From: Eumeta japonica
Lineage: Eukaryota > Arthropoda > Insecta > Lepidoptera > Psychidae
Reading direction: 5' to 3'
Length of the DNA: 64,000 bases
Assembly: GCA_005406025.1 (NCBI GenBank)
Contig: BGZK01000147.1
Location: 372,001-436,000 of the forward strand
Shown: one piece after another, positions 46,681-58,835 of the stretch
How positions within the stretch are numbered: position 1 is the first letter of the stretch
Layout: each line of letters begins with the position of its first letter
Program-made: the position numbers and the translations under genes
The notes under the pieces: model-generated
What the model was told of the DNA's origin: nothing
What the model saw: only the letters and a program-made list of their open reading frames with translations
The model's database searches: none

Positions 46681-47289
46681 ATGAACTTTAATACACCAAT
46701 CACGATTTTTTTCTTCAATTTTTTATTGTTTAGAAACTGCTTATAATTTCTGATTATTTCATGCATATAAGGCGTGCCTTTTATAGCTTACAATGTTCAA
46801 ACAGGCGCGATGATTTTCTAAAAAGGAGAACAGATATTTTAAATATGGATATACTCTACGTGTGTGCAAGCGAAGCTACGGGTGGCCACTAGAATCGTAT
46901 ACATAATCTTTCTCCTACACTTAATGTTCTTGATAATTAATAAAAAAAATAGCTTTTTCTCGTGGTCTCACCCGCGTGGACATAAAATGAATTCCTTTTC
47001 GTAGTACTCGTATATCGTCCCATGATTAAATCAAGATCCTAGGAATGTTAGTTTCTTTCATTCTCGATTCCGGTCCTGTTTTAAATGTCGATTGCTTACT
47101 ACTGCTTTTGTTTAAGTCATTTCATTCCTAAATTGGGTTCTTAACCCTAGACCATAGACAAATGACGGATTATAGGTCAGAACCAGAAACGTTACATTCG
47201 ACGTTCGGATACGCAACGAAAGTAGCTCTGAACGGGCGGTCGGTGCGCGAACGCATGATCACTAATATCGAATAAAACGCGGTCAGTTG

Positions 47290-47401
47290 CGGGATTTATA
47301 AATACTATTAGAGGGAGTGAAGTGAAAGTGATCCTGCGCGAGTCACTAGAAAATTTTCGGCTCACGCCCTGGACAGTTGAGATGAACAGCGGCCAAAAAA
47401 G
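47290..47401 (+). promoter_or_regulatory. Candidate TATA promoter with tiny first coding exon
   Basis: TATAAATA at 47297-47304 sits in a GC-richer island. About 80 bases on, ATG at 47382 opens MNSGQK and meets a good donor AAAAG/GTGAGC at 47402. The stretch between would serve as a leader of about 50 bases. No downstream exon was identified in the window, so if real the gene continues beyond its right edge. Speculative. Confidence 0.25.
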
Positions 47402-47454
47402 GTGAGCTCTATAGAATGACGATTTCCTCAGCTGCTCGGGCGCGTGCAGCTTCT

Positions 47455-47600
47455 CATTCCGATTTCGGCCACGCTCTTGATTTTAATTTTGAACCCACAC
47501 TCGATGTTGATCCCGGTCTCAACCTTCAATTCTATTCCTTGTTCTGTGTGAAATTCCGATTCCGCTCACAGCTCTGATTGCGACGAAGAAGTTGGTAGTA
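47455..47600 (+). repeat. GATTCC/GGTCCC repeat patch
   Basis: CATTCCGATTTCGGCCACGC, TCGATGTTGATCCCGGTC and GAAATTCCGATTCCGCTC: the same degenerate repeat as at 24.2 kb. A shorter patch precedes it at about 47050-47110. Confidence 0.55.
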
Positions 47601-47839
47601 GTGATAAAATAAAATTTCGGCTATATTACCCGAAGATTAAGCTTTCTATTAGTGAAAGAATTTTTAGAATCTTTAGTGGCAGAAATAAGAAGTTCAACAG
47701 TATTGAAGATGAAGCCAAGTTTTTTTTTTTAAATTCCTTGTTTGTTCGTACAACATGTACTCGTCACTAATTTCATAATAACCAAATAAATTGTTTAAAC
47801 GGGCAAAAAAAACGAACCAGAGACGATTCGATTTTCCAT

Positions 47840-48110
47840 AAAAAAATCATCTCTTATTACACCCATTTCAGGGTTAAATTTAAAAAATCAATGTATGAAA
47901 TAATTCTTATATTATTTTTAGGCAATTAAAATATTAAATTTGCGATCCATATAGCTTCAACGGTTTCCATTTTCCACAAAACAGTATTTTATACTTTTCA
48001 TCCCTTTAGGGGTTTTAATTTTTAAAAATCCTTTCTTAGTGCCCCCTTATGTTATAATAGGAACCTCTGTGAAAAATTTGAAATCCGTAGATCTAGTAAT
48101 TTAGGTTGTG
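47840..48110 (-). repeat. Inverted copy of the gene-poor tandem repeat family
   Basis: CACCCATTTCAGGGTTAAAT and CATCCCTTTAGGGGTTTTAA, with CAACGGTTTCCATTTTCC between, are the reverse of the GGGGTGAAAT / GAAACCGTTGGAG units at 51.3 kb. Confidence 0.5.
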
Positions 48111-48329
48111 CGTTGACATATAAATCAGTCAATTCTGTCTTTTATGTATATTTTATTCTATTACTAAATTGGATTTATTTAGTAGATTTTCTACTTAATC
48201 AATATCATTTACACGTAATTAAGATTAGATGCATCAAGGATACACTTCGAGTTGCCGGTAACATGTTCATAATGGTGAAATGGCTAAATGGTTTCGATCA
48301 AGTTTAGAAACCACAGGTTCCCAAGAAGT

Positions 48330-48665
48330 GGGACACTCATTTTAATGATCGTTGAAAACTATTCAGCAAAATCCTCGACGAATACGTCTACTTGGAACAA
48401 AGTGTCCAATTATATAGCAATCCACATTAACAGCAGCTCAGATCCAGCATAGCTCTTCAGCTATGCTCTATGCTTCCAAATGGTAATTGATAAATCCGAA
48501 ATGAGGCTACTGCACTGAAGAACTAAAGTAACTGACAGTTCATAATATCGGCAAATCGTAGCTGCAGTGTGTAGGCCACATTGCCGGTAGGATCGACGTC
48601 CGTTTGACGAAGAGAGGATCTCAAATGGCAATCACGAACTGGTGTGAAATTTAAACAACTATTAG
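48330..48665 (+). pseudogene. Decayed LINE (non-LTR retrotransposon) ORF2 3' fragment
   Basis: With frameshifts, the stretch reads as the C-terminal end of a lepidopteran LINE reverse transcriptase: QLCSMLPNG, IRNEATALKN, then LQCVGHIAGRIDVRLTKR, then KWQSRTGVKF (48623-48652). These echo the RNExIR..KV, WAGHIARR and EWQPRTGxR motifs of that region. Several stops; dead. Confidence 0.6.
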
Positions 48666-49249
48666 TCGTTGATATATTTCAATAAAATGTTACGTTTTAT
48701 GTAATTATTACGCGAAAAATAAGTATAAATTGTTCAATAATAATTGTAATTAAAATAAATTTGGTTTTTTTAAACCTTTCAGTTAAAACGCCTTTAATAA
48801 AATAAAGCTTTCCGTAGTTTTTTAACTTCTTTTCATTTTTCTTCTCTTACTTTTGCTGCATCGAAGAGCTGTAAGTGTATAACTATCAGAAGATTTACTA
48901 AAGAATCACCAAAAGTTGCGAAAGACGATCGCTTAACTGTTGTGGATCAACTTTTGTTACAATTACATGAAGCTCTTAACGGCTCGTTGTGGAAAGCTGC
49001 GCGGGAGTGTTACTTGTAGTAATGGATGTTTAAGGATGTCTAGCGAGTATTGTTTTACGGATTTCAAAACATTTTTCTTAGTGCTGTTAATATGGACTAC
49101 GTTTAGTTATATTGAGTATTGCAATCTAAGCAGTTGTCTTATCAAAAATGTATAATGTAAATAAGATTTAGATGCGTAAATTCAAGTTGCTCTTGGTAAG
49201 TACTAGTGAGAATATGTTTAAGCATTACATTTTTTGAGCCAATACACTA

Positions 49250-49616
49250 CATGGCCGGGTCACGCCAACCCATCTTCTAAAAATGGCCGTCAGAAAAAAA
49301 AAATGAAGCAGTATCCGAAACGGAAGTACATTGCTTCCTGTTATTTCCAATGTTTATATGACTTCATGCAAAGATTTCCAAAATGAAATTAAATAGTATC
49401 ACTTAAAAAAATATTCGATGATGAAGGTGTCGAAATGGCCTTTTTTTGGTATTTTGAAAATTTTAAATGGCTACCTTTTCTAAATTAACTGGTCGATTTT
49501 TTTCATCTTCGAACTTGTCGGAGGTGATCGCCTCAAGAATATGTGTGCCGAGTTTCATTAAGGTCTCTTGAGAATAGCGGGCGCTATCGTGATGACAAGT
49601 CGCATTATATTGCGTT
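49250..49616 (+). repeat. Dispersed non-coding repeat
   Basis: CCGGGTCACGCCAACCCATC, AAAATGGCCGTCAG, then GGTGATCGCCTCAAGAATAT, GCCGAGTTTCATTAAGG and GCGGGCGCTATCGTGATGAC. It ends at a TA-rich microsatellite. Looks like a dispersed element; no coding. Confidence 0.45.
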
Positions 49617-49617
49617 G

Positions 49618-49648
<31 letters not shown>

Positions 49649-49700
49649 TTATAAAAAAACACACATACGCGCACATGCTCGTACGCATGCACACGCACGC
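49617..49700. repeat. TA and CA/CG simple repeats
   Basis: (TA)n at about 49617-49650 followed by a CACACATACGCGCACATG-type tract to about 49710. Confidence 0.8.
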
Positions 49701-50019
49701 ACGCATGGACATATATAAATAAACTTTTGAACTAATAGTATTTTTTGAACCTAAAAACCTATTTCTACAGAAATCTAACAGTAAATCAAACGAATCCACA
49801 AAGCCTTTTTCATATACACAACTTCTAAAAAATGGAAGCTATAAACAGAAACCGTCAAACGTGAGAGTTATCCAACGCATAAGAACGTACACATCAGAAT
49901 CGTCATTCACCAACTTGTTTTAGTTCTTGCTTATTTTCAAAAACTTGTAAAGAAAAACGAAAACGCTAAAATTGTTAGCATCCACCCTTTGAGATTTAAA
50001 GATCCAACAGCCAGCCATC

Positions 50020-50220
50020 CGGTCCGTCGTTTGCATCGAATTATGTGACGCGGCGCGAGGGTGAGGCGCGCAGGGCTCGCTCAGGGCGGGATCTGTTCAA
50101 ACAGAGGAAGAATTAGTCGCGTTTTGTCGTCGGCGTGTCAACAGCGGCCGATCAAAGCTTTGTGAAACGCCATGTGAGCGAAATTCCGATTTTTCCCACA
50201 ACGCCCCCACCCTCCCGAAA
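50020..50220. promoter_or_regulatory. GC-rich island, candidate enhancer
   Basis: Contains ATGTGACGCGGCGCGAGGG, GTGTCAACAGCGGCC and GATCAAAGCTTTGTG (two opposed CAAAG words, TCF/Sox-like). No coding or repeat signal. Function inferred only. Confidence 0.28.
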
Positions 50221-50340
50221 GTAGGTAAACGTAATGCACAGAAAATAAATAGTGTACATAAAACATTTATTATAATCGTATTCGCTATGAGCGGAGTCAC
50301 CACTCACAAGATGCAGTAGTGACTTCGCGATTAAAGTAAT

Positions 50341-50460
50341 AATAATAATATCATTAGACTCATACAGAGCACCATCTGATCCCAAAACAAGCAACGAGGC
50401 TTGTACTATAAGTATCATATAGTTGTAAGGTTTATTTTTTTTTGTTGTAAATATATTGTG
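50341..50460 (-). mobile_element. HaSE-like SINE end, minus strand
   Basis: AGAGCACCATCTGATCCCAA, AACAAGCAACGAGGCTTGTA and AGTATCATATAGTTGTAAGG match the terminal block near 9060-9110. Confidence 0.65.
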
Positions 50461-50874
50461 CAGTGTAGCTCTGACGGTATCCCTCGGGACCTTTGATGAT
50501 GTCCAGGACTTCAATTCTTCGAGACAAGCGGAACACCAATATGTTTATTTGATCGGTTTTTCAATATTTCTGCTTATAAATTTGGTGTATACTCGATCCA
50601 TTGCATTAGCAATCCACTCTATTACTGTCGAGGCTTTTGAACTTGGGCGTGAGCCCTCGTCTTCTTTTTCCGCTCCTCGCCGTCTACTTCCTACTATACT
50701 GTTTTTCCTCAGAACGCGGACCCACATTCGCGAGTATGAGCACGGAGGGCGGATACTTCACATGTCAACTACACCTACTCATCTGCTACAATTATACACA
50801 TAAGACATGGAAACACCCAGACTCGAGATAAACTTTGATTTTTACTCCAATAAATGTTTGAATTGAATCAAAAT

Positions 50875-51180
50875 GCGTATGCCTTCGAACCGGAAGGTCC
50901 TACTCATCGGGTTCGATCTTAATCACCGGTATGTCGACTGATAAGTTTTTCAATCAATACAAATTATACCACTCGCTCTATGCCAGGGATACCACGTTAA
51001 GCCGACGGTTACGGATCTCGACGTCGCATTGATTATGACGGTCGTTAGCGGCCCTCGGACTACACTGAACCAGCTTGAAGGGCTCAAGTTAAGTTAACTT
51101 AAATCCGATTTTCTCAATTTGATTTAAAAATATTGTAGGGAGGGATACGTCTCAGCAACGGGGTGATTAATACATATGAA
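50875..51180 (+). mobile_element. tRNA-derived SINE copy
   Basis: GCGTATGCCTTCGAACCGG and TCGGGTTCGATCTTAATC (B box), then CCACTCGCTCTATGCC, GGTCGTTAGCGGCCCTCGG and GGATACGTCTCAGCAACGGG. The body matches the 30.2 and 59.8 kb copies; the extreme 5' end is lost. Confidence 0.75.
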
Positions 51181-51299
51181 AGAGTAAACTCACTGACTGC
51201 TATATAAACACATAGCCTAAATTATTGGGTGGTAGAGGCTTGAAATTTTGTAGAGAGATTTCTTTTGTAATGTAGGCGAGCATTAAGAAAAGATTTTTA

Positions 51300-51790
51300 G
51301 AAATTCAATCACTACGGGGGTGAAATTCGTGAAATAATGTTGTATGGTAAAACGAAACCGTTGGAGCTACTAAATATGTCAAACAGTTTAGGTACTTATA
51401 TAAATAAAGAAAAAATTAACATATATTTTTTAATTTACTCTGAAGGGGGTAAAATAGAGGATGAAACATTGTATGGAAAATCGAACCTGCTGAAATCATT
51501 TATGTCAAAAATTATATTTTAGTTAATCATTACTAATAAAAAAATAATGACATGGATAGATTTTAAAAGTAACTCTAAAGGGGGTTGGTTGATAAAGGTT
51601 GATATTTTTATATGAAAAAACGAAACCGCTGAAACTATTGACAACGAAACTTATATTTCAGCTGCTTATTATAAACGAAAAATGACGACATGTATCATTT
51701 TTGGAAAAGTAGCTCTAAGAGAGTGAAATAAGGAAGGAAGTGTTTTATAGAAAACCGAAATCGCTAAGAAAAACGGACAGCCGTTTTTCC
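51300..51790 (+). repeat. Tandem repeat, four units of about 130-138 bp
   Basis: Unit starts at about 51315, 51444, 51580 and 51718, each GGGGGTGAAAT-like. Each is followed 30-40 bases later by a GTATGGAAAAxCGAAACCGCTG-like block and an AAATTATATTTTAG-like block. Some units are open but clearly repetitive. Confidence 0.7.
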
Positions 51791-52089
51791 TTTTGCGTGA
51801 TTATACCATTTATTCAGTTGGTATGAAACTAGCTACGAGTATATGTCGTACGCGCGAACGAGAAGCTTTCGAAAAAGAACTTGGCTTCATCTTCATATTT
51901 CTGCCACAGTGTTCTAAAAATTCATTCACTTATAGAAAGCTACACTATTTCCGAGTAATATGGCCCAAATTATATTTTGATACTACTAGCAGTTACTACG
52001 TCTTCGCTTGAATCGGTATTGTGACCGTTTGCAGAATCGAAATTGAACACAGGAGTAGTCCTCTGTTCAATTCAACTATGTGTTAATAG

Positions 52090-52360
52090 AATTTAAAGTT
52101 GATATCGGGATCGAAATCGAGAATGAGACCAAGGTTGAAATTGATTGCGGTATTTTGGAATAGAGAGCGTGATCAAAATCAGAATGAGAAGCAGAACCGA
52201 GACTAAAATGTAGAGTGGGATCGGGATCGGGAATGGAATTGCCACCTTTAAATCAAGACCGGAGTCGGGAGTGAAAGCGGAATCGGGATAGGAATTGAGA
52301 ATGAAAGAAATTGAAATCGAGAGCGGGACGGGGATTAGAATCGAGAACGGAATCACCATT
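52090..52360 (-). repeat. GATTCC/GGTCCC repeat patch, long
   Basis: On the plus strand GATCGGGATCGGGAATGGAA and GAAAGCGGAATCGGGATAGG: the longest uninterrupted patch of this degenerate repeat, minus orientation relative to 24.2 kb. The open minus-strand frame (FSILIPVPLSISISFIL) is a by-product of the repeat. Confidence 0.6.
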
Positions 52361-53619
52361 TCGTGATTACACGATGGGGCGACACACAATACGAGAGAAT
52401 TCATATTATGTATAAGGGTAGTGCCGCAGGCAAGAGTTAGTCTGATATAAATGAAATAATCGCTTAATTTTATTTCTGGTCTATATCTTTCTTGTACTAA
52501 ACTTACGCCCTGTACGCGCTATCGATCTATTTGACAGTGATCAACAAACAAATACACCTAATAAAATATGTGCACCATGCACCTTTATAAAGAAATAATA
52601 CAATAAAGCGAGGACTATTGACTGTACTATAATTGGCATTATTGGTTTTTGTCAAATCTAATTATGAATTAAAAGAACGTTATTAAACACACAAACAATA
52701 TTCATGTAGTAGTATAGTATAATACGCCCACGGGAGTAGCTAAACATAGCAATATGAAGTTAAAACTTTTTAACGAAACTGAATCCGGATAAATAGGACC
52801 GAATTATAAGCCTCGAAAAACATTTAATAAATTTGTTATTTGGTCGTAATCGAATTCGTTACGTCTTACTGTCGAAACAAATGTCATATGATTATTACTT
52901 TATTAGTACATTACGTATCTGCAAATATTCAACATCGAGTTACATACGTAAAAACTTCCAATTTTCGAACAATAGACTACGCAATGACTTCGAAATAACA
53001 CCTGGCAAAGCTGCGCCTCATCGTGTTCCCTTTTGATTGCGCATTGCGAAATTTAGATGCGCACGAGTCGTTTTTGCGAGAGTCAACTAAAAGCTCATTT
53101 TGTGCTACAGCGGGGGCGGGTCGGGTCTATCGCTCACAAACCCGATTCGTTCGGTTTAATGAAATATTAAATCGATCCAACACTTACGGCAGCGGCGACT
53201 GCAATGCAGGTGAGAAGCATTATAAAATGAGACTTTACGTCTTAGTATTGCACTTGAGTTTTATTTTAATCACGTTTTAGACTTGGAGTTTTTTATTGAA
53301 AAGTATTCACTGAATGTATTGTTAAAATGGCGTAGGTCGTAATGCTTTCCGTTGACACTAGCAGATGTCAGGTTTTGAATCCCATTAGAAATAGCGATTG
53401 GGACTGAAACTGAATTCGGTTTCGAGTGATTAAGCATGTGTTACAAAATTAAAAACATATAAATAATTTCATTAACTTCATTATTTATTTTTAAACACGC
53501 GCTTAATTTCCAGACGGACAAAATAGTTTTACATCCGTCCCTATTCAGAGACCAGTGGACGTTCATAATACATCAAACGGCGTACGTACATATAAATATG
53601 AAATCCGAATAGATGTTTG

Positions 53620-53840
53620 ATTAGCTCGCTTTCATGTCGCGCGGGCGCGCCGCGGAACGCGATTGTCACCAGATTCGTTTAATTTGACCCTTTGTTGGGT
53701 GACCGCTAGTGTGGAAGGGCGTGGGCGGGCGGCCCTCCGGCGCCCGCGATCCGTTATACTATCTGGATTGTCTTTTGCAGCACGAAATGGAATTACGCGG
53801 TGATTGCGGACCGGTAAAGTTTCACGGTCGCGTTATGTAA
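53620..53840. promoter_or_regulatory. GC-rich island, candidate enhancer
   Basis: Contains GGGCGTGGGCGGGCGG (an Egr/Sp-type core), GACCCTTTGTTGGG (TCF/Sox-like) and GATTAGCTCGC. Very GC-rich compared with flanks; no splice-bounded coding reading. Confidence 0.3.
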
Positions 53841-54336
53841 CTTTATGATTATGTGTTGTGATCTACCTGGGATTTATTCTTAAATCGAGAACGACAATTA
53901 AGCTTAAACAATTCTAACTAATGTAGTTTCTTATGCTTCGCAGAAGTAGTATTCCCGTATAAAATTCTAACCTCCGACTCTACTAGTTTGAGGGTTGAGC
54001 TACCAAAAACTCAGAAACATTGCTTAATAAAAAATCCGATTATGATAGTTGGTTTATCTAATTTGATATATTTCAGACATTTCCATTGATAGTTTTCGGA
54101 CATATATTAAAAAAAAAAATATGTTTGCTTGTAACAAATCTAACAATGTGATTCCCGTGATCAAGGATCTTGATTCCATACGAATCTAACAAGATTTTCA
54201 TTAACACTTCAAATAACGTGATTTTGATTGATTATCGCTAGTCAATTGAGTAGTCAAATGTATTGCTGTTATTATTATTCGTTAACTGAGGCAATTAAGA
54301 ACTTATTCAGTATAAATATGAAAAATGGCTATACCG

Positions 54337-54510
54337 ACTAATTCATTTTAACAAATTCAATTAATATCTAGTCAATATCAACAGGAAATTAATTGTAATA
54401 ACTAATTCACTTTAAGAAATTCAACTAAGACCATGATCACTACCAACACAGAAATGATTATAGTAACTGATTTAGCCTAATAAATTCAACTTAGAACTTG
54501 TTATATTTGA
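54337..54510. repeat. Tandem repeat, three units of about 64 bp
   Basis: Units at about 54338, 54401 and 54464 share AACTAATTCAxTTTAA, AAATTCAACTAAGA and a TATCAACA-like block. They are part of an AT-rich stretch that continues to about 56300 with similar vocabulary. Confidence 0.55.
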
Positions 54511-54625
54511 ACCATAAAATTTTTATTATGATCAAATTCATTTACTTGAATCAAGTATGAAACTCGTTTAATGCTACTTGGTAACATCATAATGACAAAA
54601 CTAAGTTACTCTTGTTTACATCTAC

Positions 54626-54828
54626 TAAGTGCCGTTTCCACCATCTCCTCTTAAACTGATATTTAACAAAAAGTCACTTTTAAAATTAGTTTTGCGTTCC
54701 ACGTACTCCTTTTAACAGTTGTTAGGGCTGGAAAACCGTTATAAAGAGCGCGTGAAACCTAAAAATAATTTTAAAAGGGACTTTTTGTGAGAAGTCATTT
54801 TAACAGAAGATGGTGGAAGAGGCCCTAA
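54626..54828. mobile_element. PIF/Harbinger-like MITE with TAA target duplication
   Basis: A 197-bp element (54629-54825) is almost entirely two inverted arms of about 75 bp. Left GTGCCGTTTCCACCATCT, right AGATGGTGGAAGAGGCCC, and the arms still match further in (AAAAAGTCACTTTTAAAATT against AATTTTAAAAGGGACTTTTT). TAA flanks both sides (54626-54628, 54826-54828). Three-base TWA duplications and GGCC-type ends are typical of PIF/Harbinger MITEs. Confidence 0.85.
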
Positions 54829-54829
54829 G

Positions 54830-57285
54830 AAACATTTTGATTCACTGACTTATGCCCATATTAAAAAATCGCACTTTACTCTGAGAATGCTTATGAGTTT
54901 GCTTATGGGGGGGTTGTCCTGAAGTTCACCCTCAATCACCTCCATTCAATCATAATCACACTTACAGATGATATGTTCCACATTTAAGAGTGAACTTAAG
55001 TACGTCATATTAAGTAAGACAACATCTCCAGTGCTAACTGAAGCGCCGTCTCAAAGTTGAGTATGATACATATAAGCCTGTAGCGTGCGGTTACCACGGC
55101 CGTGTACTGTAACTATATTTTATCTATCAGCAATTATAGAAAGCCAAAGTTCATGTTAATGCTACGAGAAGAAATATAAAGTAAATCCTGGTTATGTTCA
55201 AATTATCACAATTTATAAATAATTCATAGACCATATTATATTTACAAAATTTAATTTCTTGTCAATAATTGATTGCTAAAAATAAATGTCATTATTTGTT
55301 GCAATTGGTATATGCGACAAATTTTAGATGAAATAAAACAAAAAATAAATTGCGAGAAGTCACTTGTTTATTAATTTTTATATAGAAAAAAGCAACGTTA
55401 CATATTTTCTTTGCTAACATTAAAAAATGTTACAAGGTTGTAACAAATTGTAGAAACTAACAAATTATTGTGCTGTGTTTGGTTAGTTCTTTGTTTCCTT
55501 ATACTTTTGGTACGTATACACTTGGTTTTCAACATCAACACCAACCAACAATACCACAACTATATCATTCACTGATGCAAGTATGTCTGACTTTTCGAAA
55601 GTAATGTAAATTCTAAATGAAAAAAATAAAGAAATCATGAACGAAATAAATCGATTTAAACTCTGGCGACATGTAAATAACTATTCATGTAACTATTGAC
55701 TAAGGATCTACGCTAGATTTGTTATATGAGCTTCCTCTCCAGCTCCTGCGCCGCCCTTGAGGTGATGAGGGAAGGGTAGGGTACTTATTTCAATTGATAA
55801 ATTGATTATTCATTTCAACTACTATGAAAATTGTATTAAACAATTACTCTCAGTAGAATGTAATATTTAATTCATAATTAATCCAATAATGTTAAGTATT
55901 AAAGGTGATCATTTTATCTTTGTTGTTTTAAAAATGATAAGTATATTAGTTGATGTAATTAAGAGGTACAAGGTAAATCAAATATGATAAATTTATTAGT
56001 TTAACAATGAAAAGAATTAAAACTATTATATTATATAATTATTTAAATTAATTTATTCTGAATTGATTTAACCTATATGTATAAGTTAACTAAATAAAAC
56101 TGATCAAATTATGTAAGGAAGTAAATAATGATAAAAACAATATATATCCTTATTAGAATTAATGTAGTAGGTATCTACATTGTTAGTTAAATTACAAATG
56201 AACTTGTTGTTATAACGAATTACAATTGAAACACAATTTCACAGTTGTTTTAATTAATTTATAGTCAACTAAGAGAAAATCTCTTTTAGTTAATCTTCAT
56301 TTTTGAGAGTGTATATGTATATATTGCGATAGTAGGACCCCGTATTATATACCATAGATAAGGGATGTCAGGATTTATGATTATGTCTAACAAGTATTTG
56401 AGCACTGAAAAAAAATTTAACCAATTTCGAATTTAAGTCGGTTAAAAACATTTTAGCAATAGCCGAGTGATTCGTTGTGTGAACAAACAATGTGTATGAT
56501 TTAACTAATCGGATTAATCTAACCAATATTTATAGATTGGTTAAGACCACCAATATATAGATTCACTTTAAATCAACAATGAAAATTCGTTCCGATATTT
56601 AAAATTTTGGTAGATATGACTAATTTTTTCTCCATTGAAATGACATTATGATAAACAACTCAATTGATAAATTACAATTTCTTCTAAAATATTACATATA
56701 CATAATATACAGATTTTTAATGTCAAGAATACGCGATTCACGTAGATATTAATTTCGAGCACTCATTTAAACTTTTCAATGGTTTATCTACAAAAACAGT
56801 GAATTTATGTCTAACGAAGGATCTTAAAACATAATTAAACATCGATATATTATTATTATTATTTTCTGGGGGAATGGAAGGACCTCCACGTCTGCACCAA
56901 TTAAGTTAGTAGATGAGGAAATTTACTAACCGTTGTTATGCAGTCAAATTCATTACACAGAGAGTGAGATACATGGAACCGTTTCTTATTTAAATATCGT
57001 GTATAACTATAACAATATAATATATGACATGTTTTTATATTACAATTTCTTAGCTACCAATTATGATACAAGTGTTATAAAGCAGATGTTATATGTCGAA
57101 GGCCTAATGTAATATTGTTTTTTACAAACAAACAAACAAACAGGTTCTAAACATAAAAATTGTAAAGCGTTCTGTGGACACATAGGTGATGTTTAACGGT
57201 TTTTCAAGCCATTATTTTTTTCCAGTTAGTACAAGGTGAAAAACCAACAGATTACGTTATATCAGGAAAGGCTGTTTAATTTATT
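54830..57285. other. AT-rich intergenic sequence
   Basis: No gene or RNA supported. Much of 55.2-56.3 kb resembles the vocabulary of the 54.3 kb tandem units (AATTAATTTAT, ATTCAACTAC) and may be one large decayed non-autonomous element. Confidence 0.4.
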
Positions 57286-57289
57286 GGTA

Positions 57290-57375
57290 TGCGCTATCAG
57301 CGCGGCGCGATGCGGGCGCGCGTGCGCAACCCCCACCCGCTGCTTAGCATGCGGCTCGTGGCGTTTTACCTAACT
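57290..57375. promoter_or_regulatory. GC-rich island with Gcm-type site
   Basis: Contains ATGCGGGC (57310-57317), AACCCCCACCCGCTGC (KLF-like) and TAGCATGCGGCTCG. Sharp GC rise in AT-rich flanks. Candidate element by inference. Confidence 0.3.
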
Positions 57376-57989
57376 CTGTCAAATCGATGATTCTCATATT
57401 CGAATTGATGACTTTTTTTTGTGAAAATATTTTATTACATCAAGTTTATAATATTGAAGAGTTGTAAGCTGTCACATTATATATCATAAGACAAAATTCT
57501 TAATTTCCATTTGGTACTTAGGGTAAGTGCCAAACGTGCCAACGTTTCACGTTGACAATTCTCGTATTCGTAATTCGTATCGTAATTCTCGTATCGCACC
57601 CCTCTTGACTACTTATAAATTGATTTGAATCATCACAATGACCCGGTTTTGCATAAACACGGGCGGCGCATTTTTTAAATTCAGCCGGGTCTTGATTTAC
57701 TACGACATTATACGGATATCAACAACGTCCTCGGTCCGGTGAAAGCGATATCACGTATTTGTATTCATTGCGACGACAGTTTTTTTTTGAATTGTCTTTT
57801 ATTATTGGTTCCCCGTCCGTCTGTCGTTACAATTGGAATTTTAAAATAAAAATTTTAACAGTGACTGTTGATTATTCATTTCTCACTACATAGCTATGTA
57901 ATAGATTATTTTGACAATTTAAATATATGATGAAGCCAACTGATTGAATAAACATGGTTGAATGAATGGTTGACTAACTTATAAATTAA

Positions 57990-58280
57990 CATGCCAAATC
58001 GTTGGGTCTAGAAATTTGAAGGTGTACTTAGTACATTTTATAATATAACTTTGAAGGGTTTTTGGATATTAACTTCAAAGGAGGTGAAAATTGTTATAGT
58101 TGTATAGAGAATTGTATCCGCCAATGTTATAGATGTCAAAATTAATAAATGATCTATTTCATTTCATTTCAAAAATATATGTTATCGTTTTGAAAAAAAT
58201 TCCTGTGTAGGAGGTGAAATAAAAAGTCAAATGAATATACATGCCCCCACAGGTAAGTCTAGAAACTTGAAACACTGCAA
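57990..58280 (+). repeat. Copy of the 130-bp repeat family
   Basis: TGGGTCTAGAAATTTGAAGG, CTTCAAAGGAGGTGAAAATT and GTAGGAGGTGAAATAAAAAG, in the order seen at 51.2-51.7 kb. Confidence 0.5.
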
Positions 58281-58704
58281 AATTTTTGTTATATAATGTA
58301 AATAAGTACTAATAAAAAGGTTTTAGAAAGGTGTTAAGAAATATTTGTGAAACGTTGACAACAACGTGGGAAATCAAAACAATTAAAGCTATATATATTG
58401 AAATTAATATTTATATTCATAATTATAAAAAAAATAAACATTCTCTTTCGAAAACAGCCCTCAAGAGATTGAATTAAATGACAAATTTTTATATTCATAT
58501 AGATGTTTAAAATACAGGGTGTAAAAGCTTCAAGTGTGGCGTAAGGCTTTCATTTATGATACATAACATTAATTTTCAATGTCTACAACGGAAATGTGAC
58601 GAATGTAATTGACGTAAACTACGACTGTTATAAATTATGTAATTGACATAGGTGATATATTTGACATAACGATTGAAAGAGACCGATGACGATGTTGCCG
58701 TCGC

Positions 58705-58835
58705 CATTTAAAGTAAGACCGGGGCGGAATTGAGATCGAAGAGATTAGAATTGTAAGCGACACCAGGATCGGTAACGAGAGTGAGATCAGGACGAGGAAC
58801 TAAATCATGATCGACAGGGAGTCCGTTTGACACGA
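58705..58835 (-). repeat. GATTCC/GGTCCC repeat patch
   Basis: On the plus strand AAGACCGGGGCGGAATTGAG, CACCAGGATCGGTAACGAG and TGAGATCAGGACGAGG: minus-orientation copy. Confidence 0.5.
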
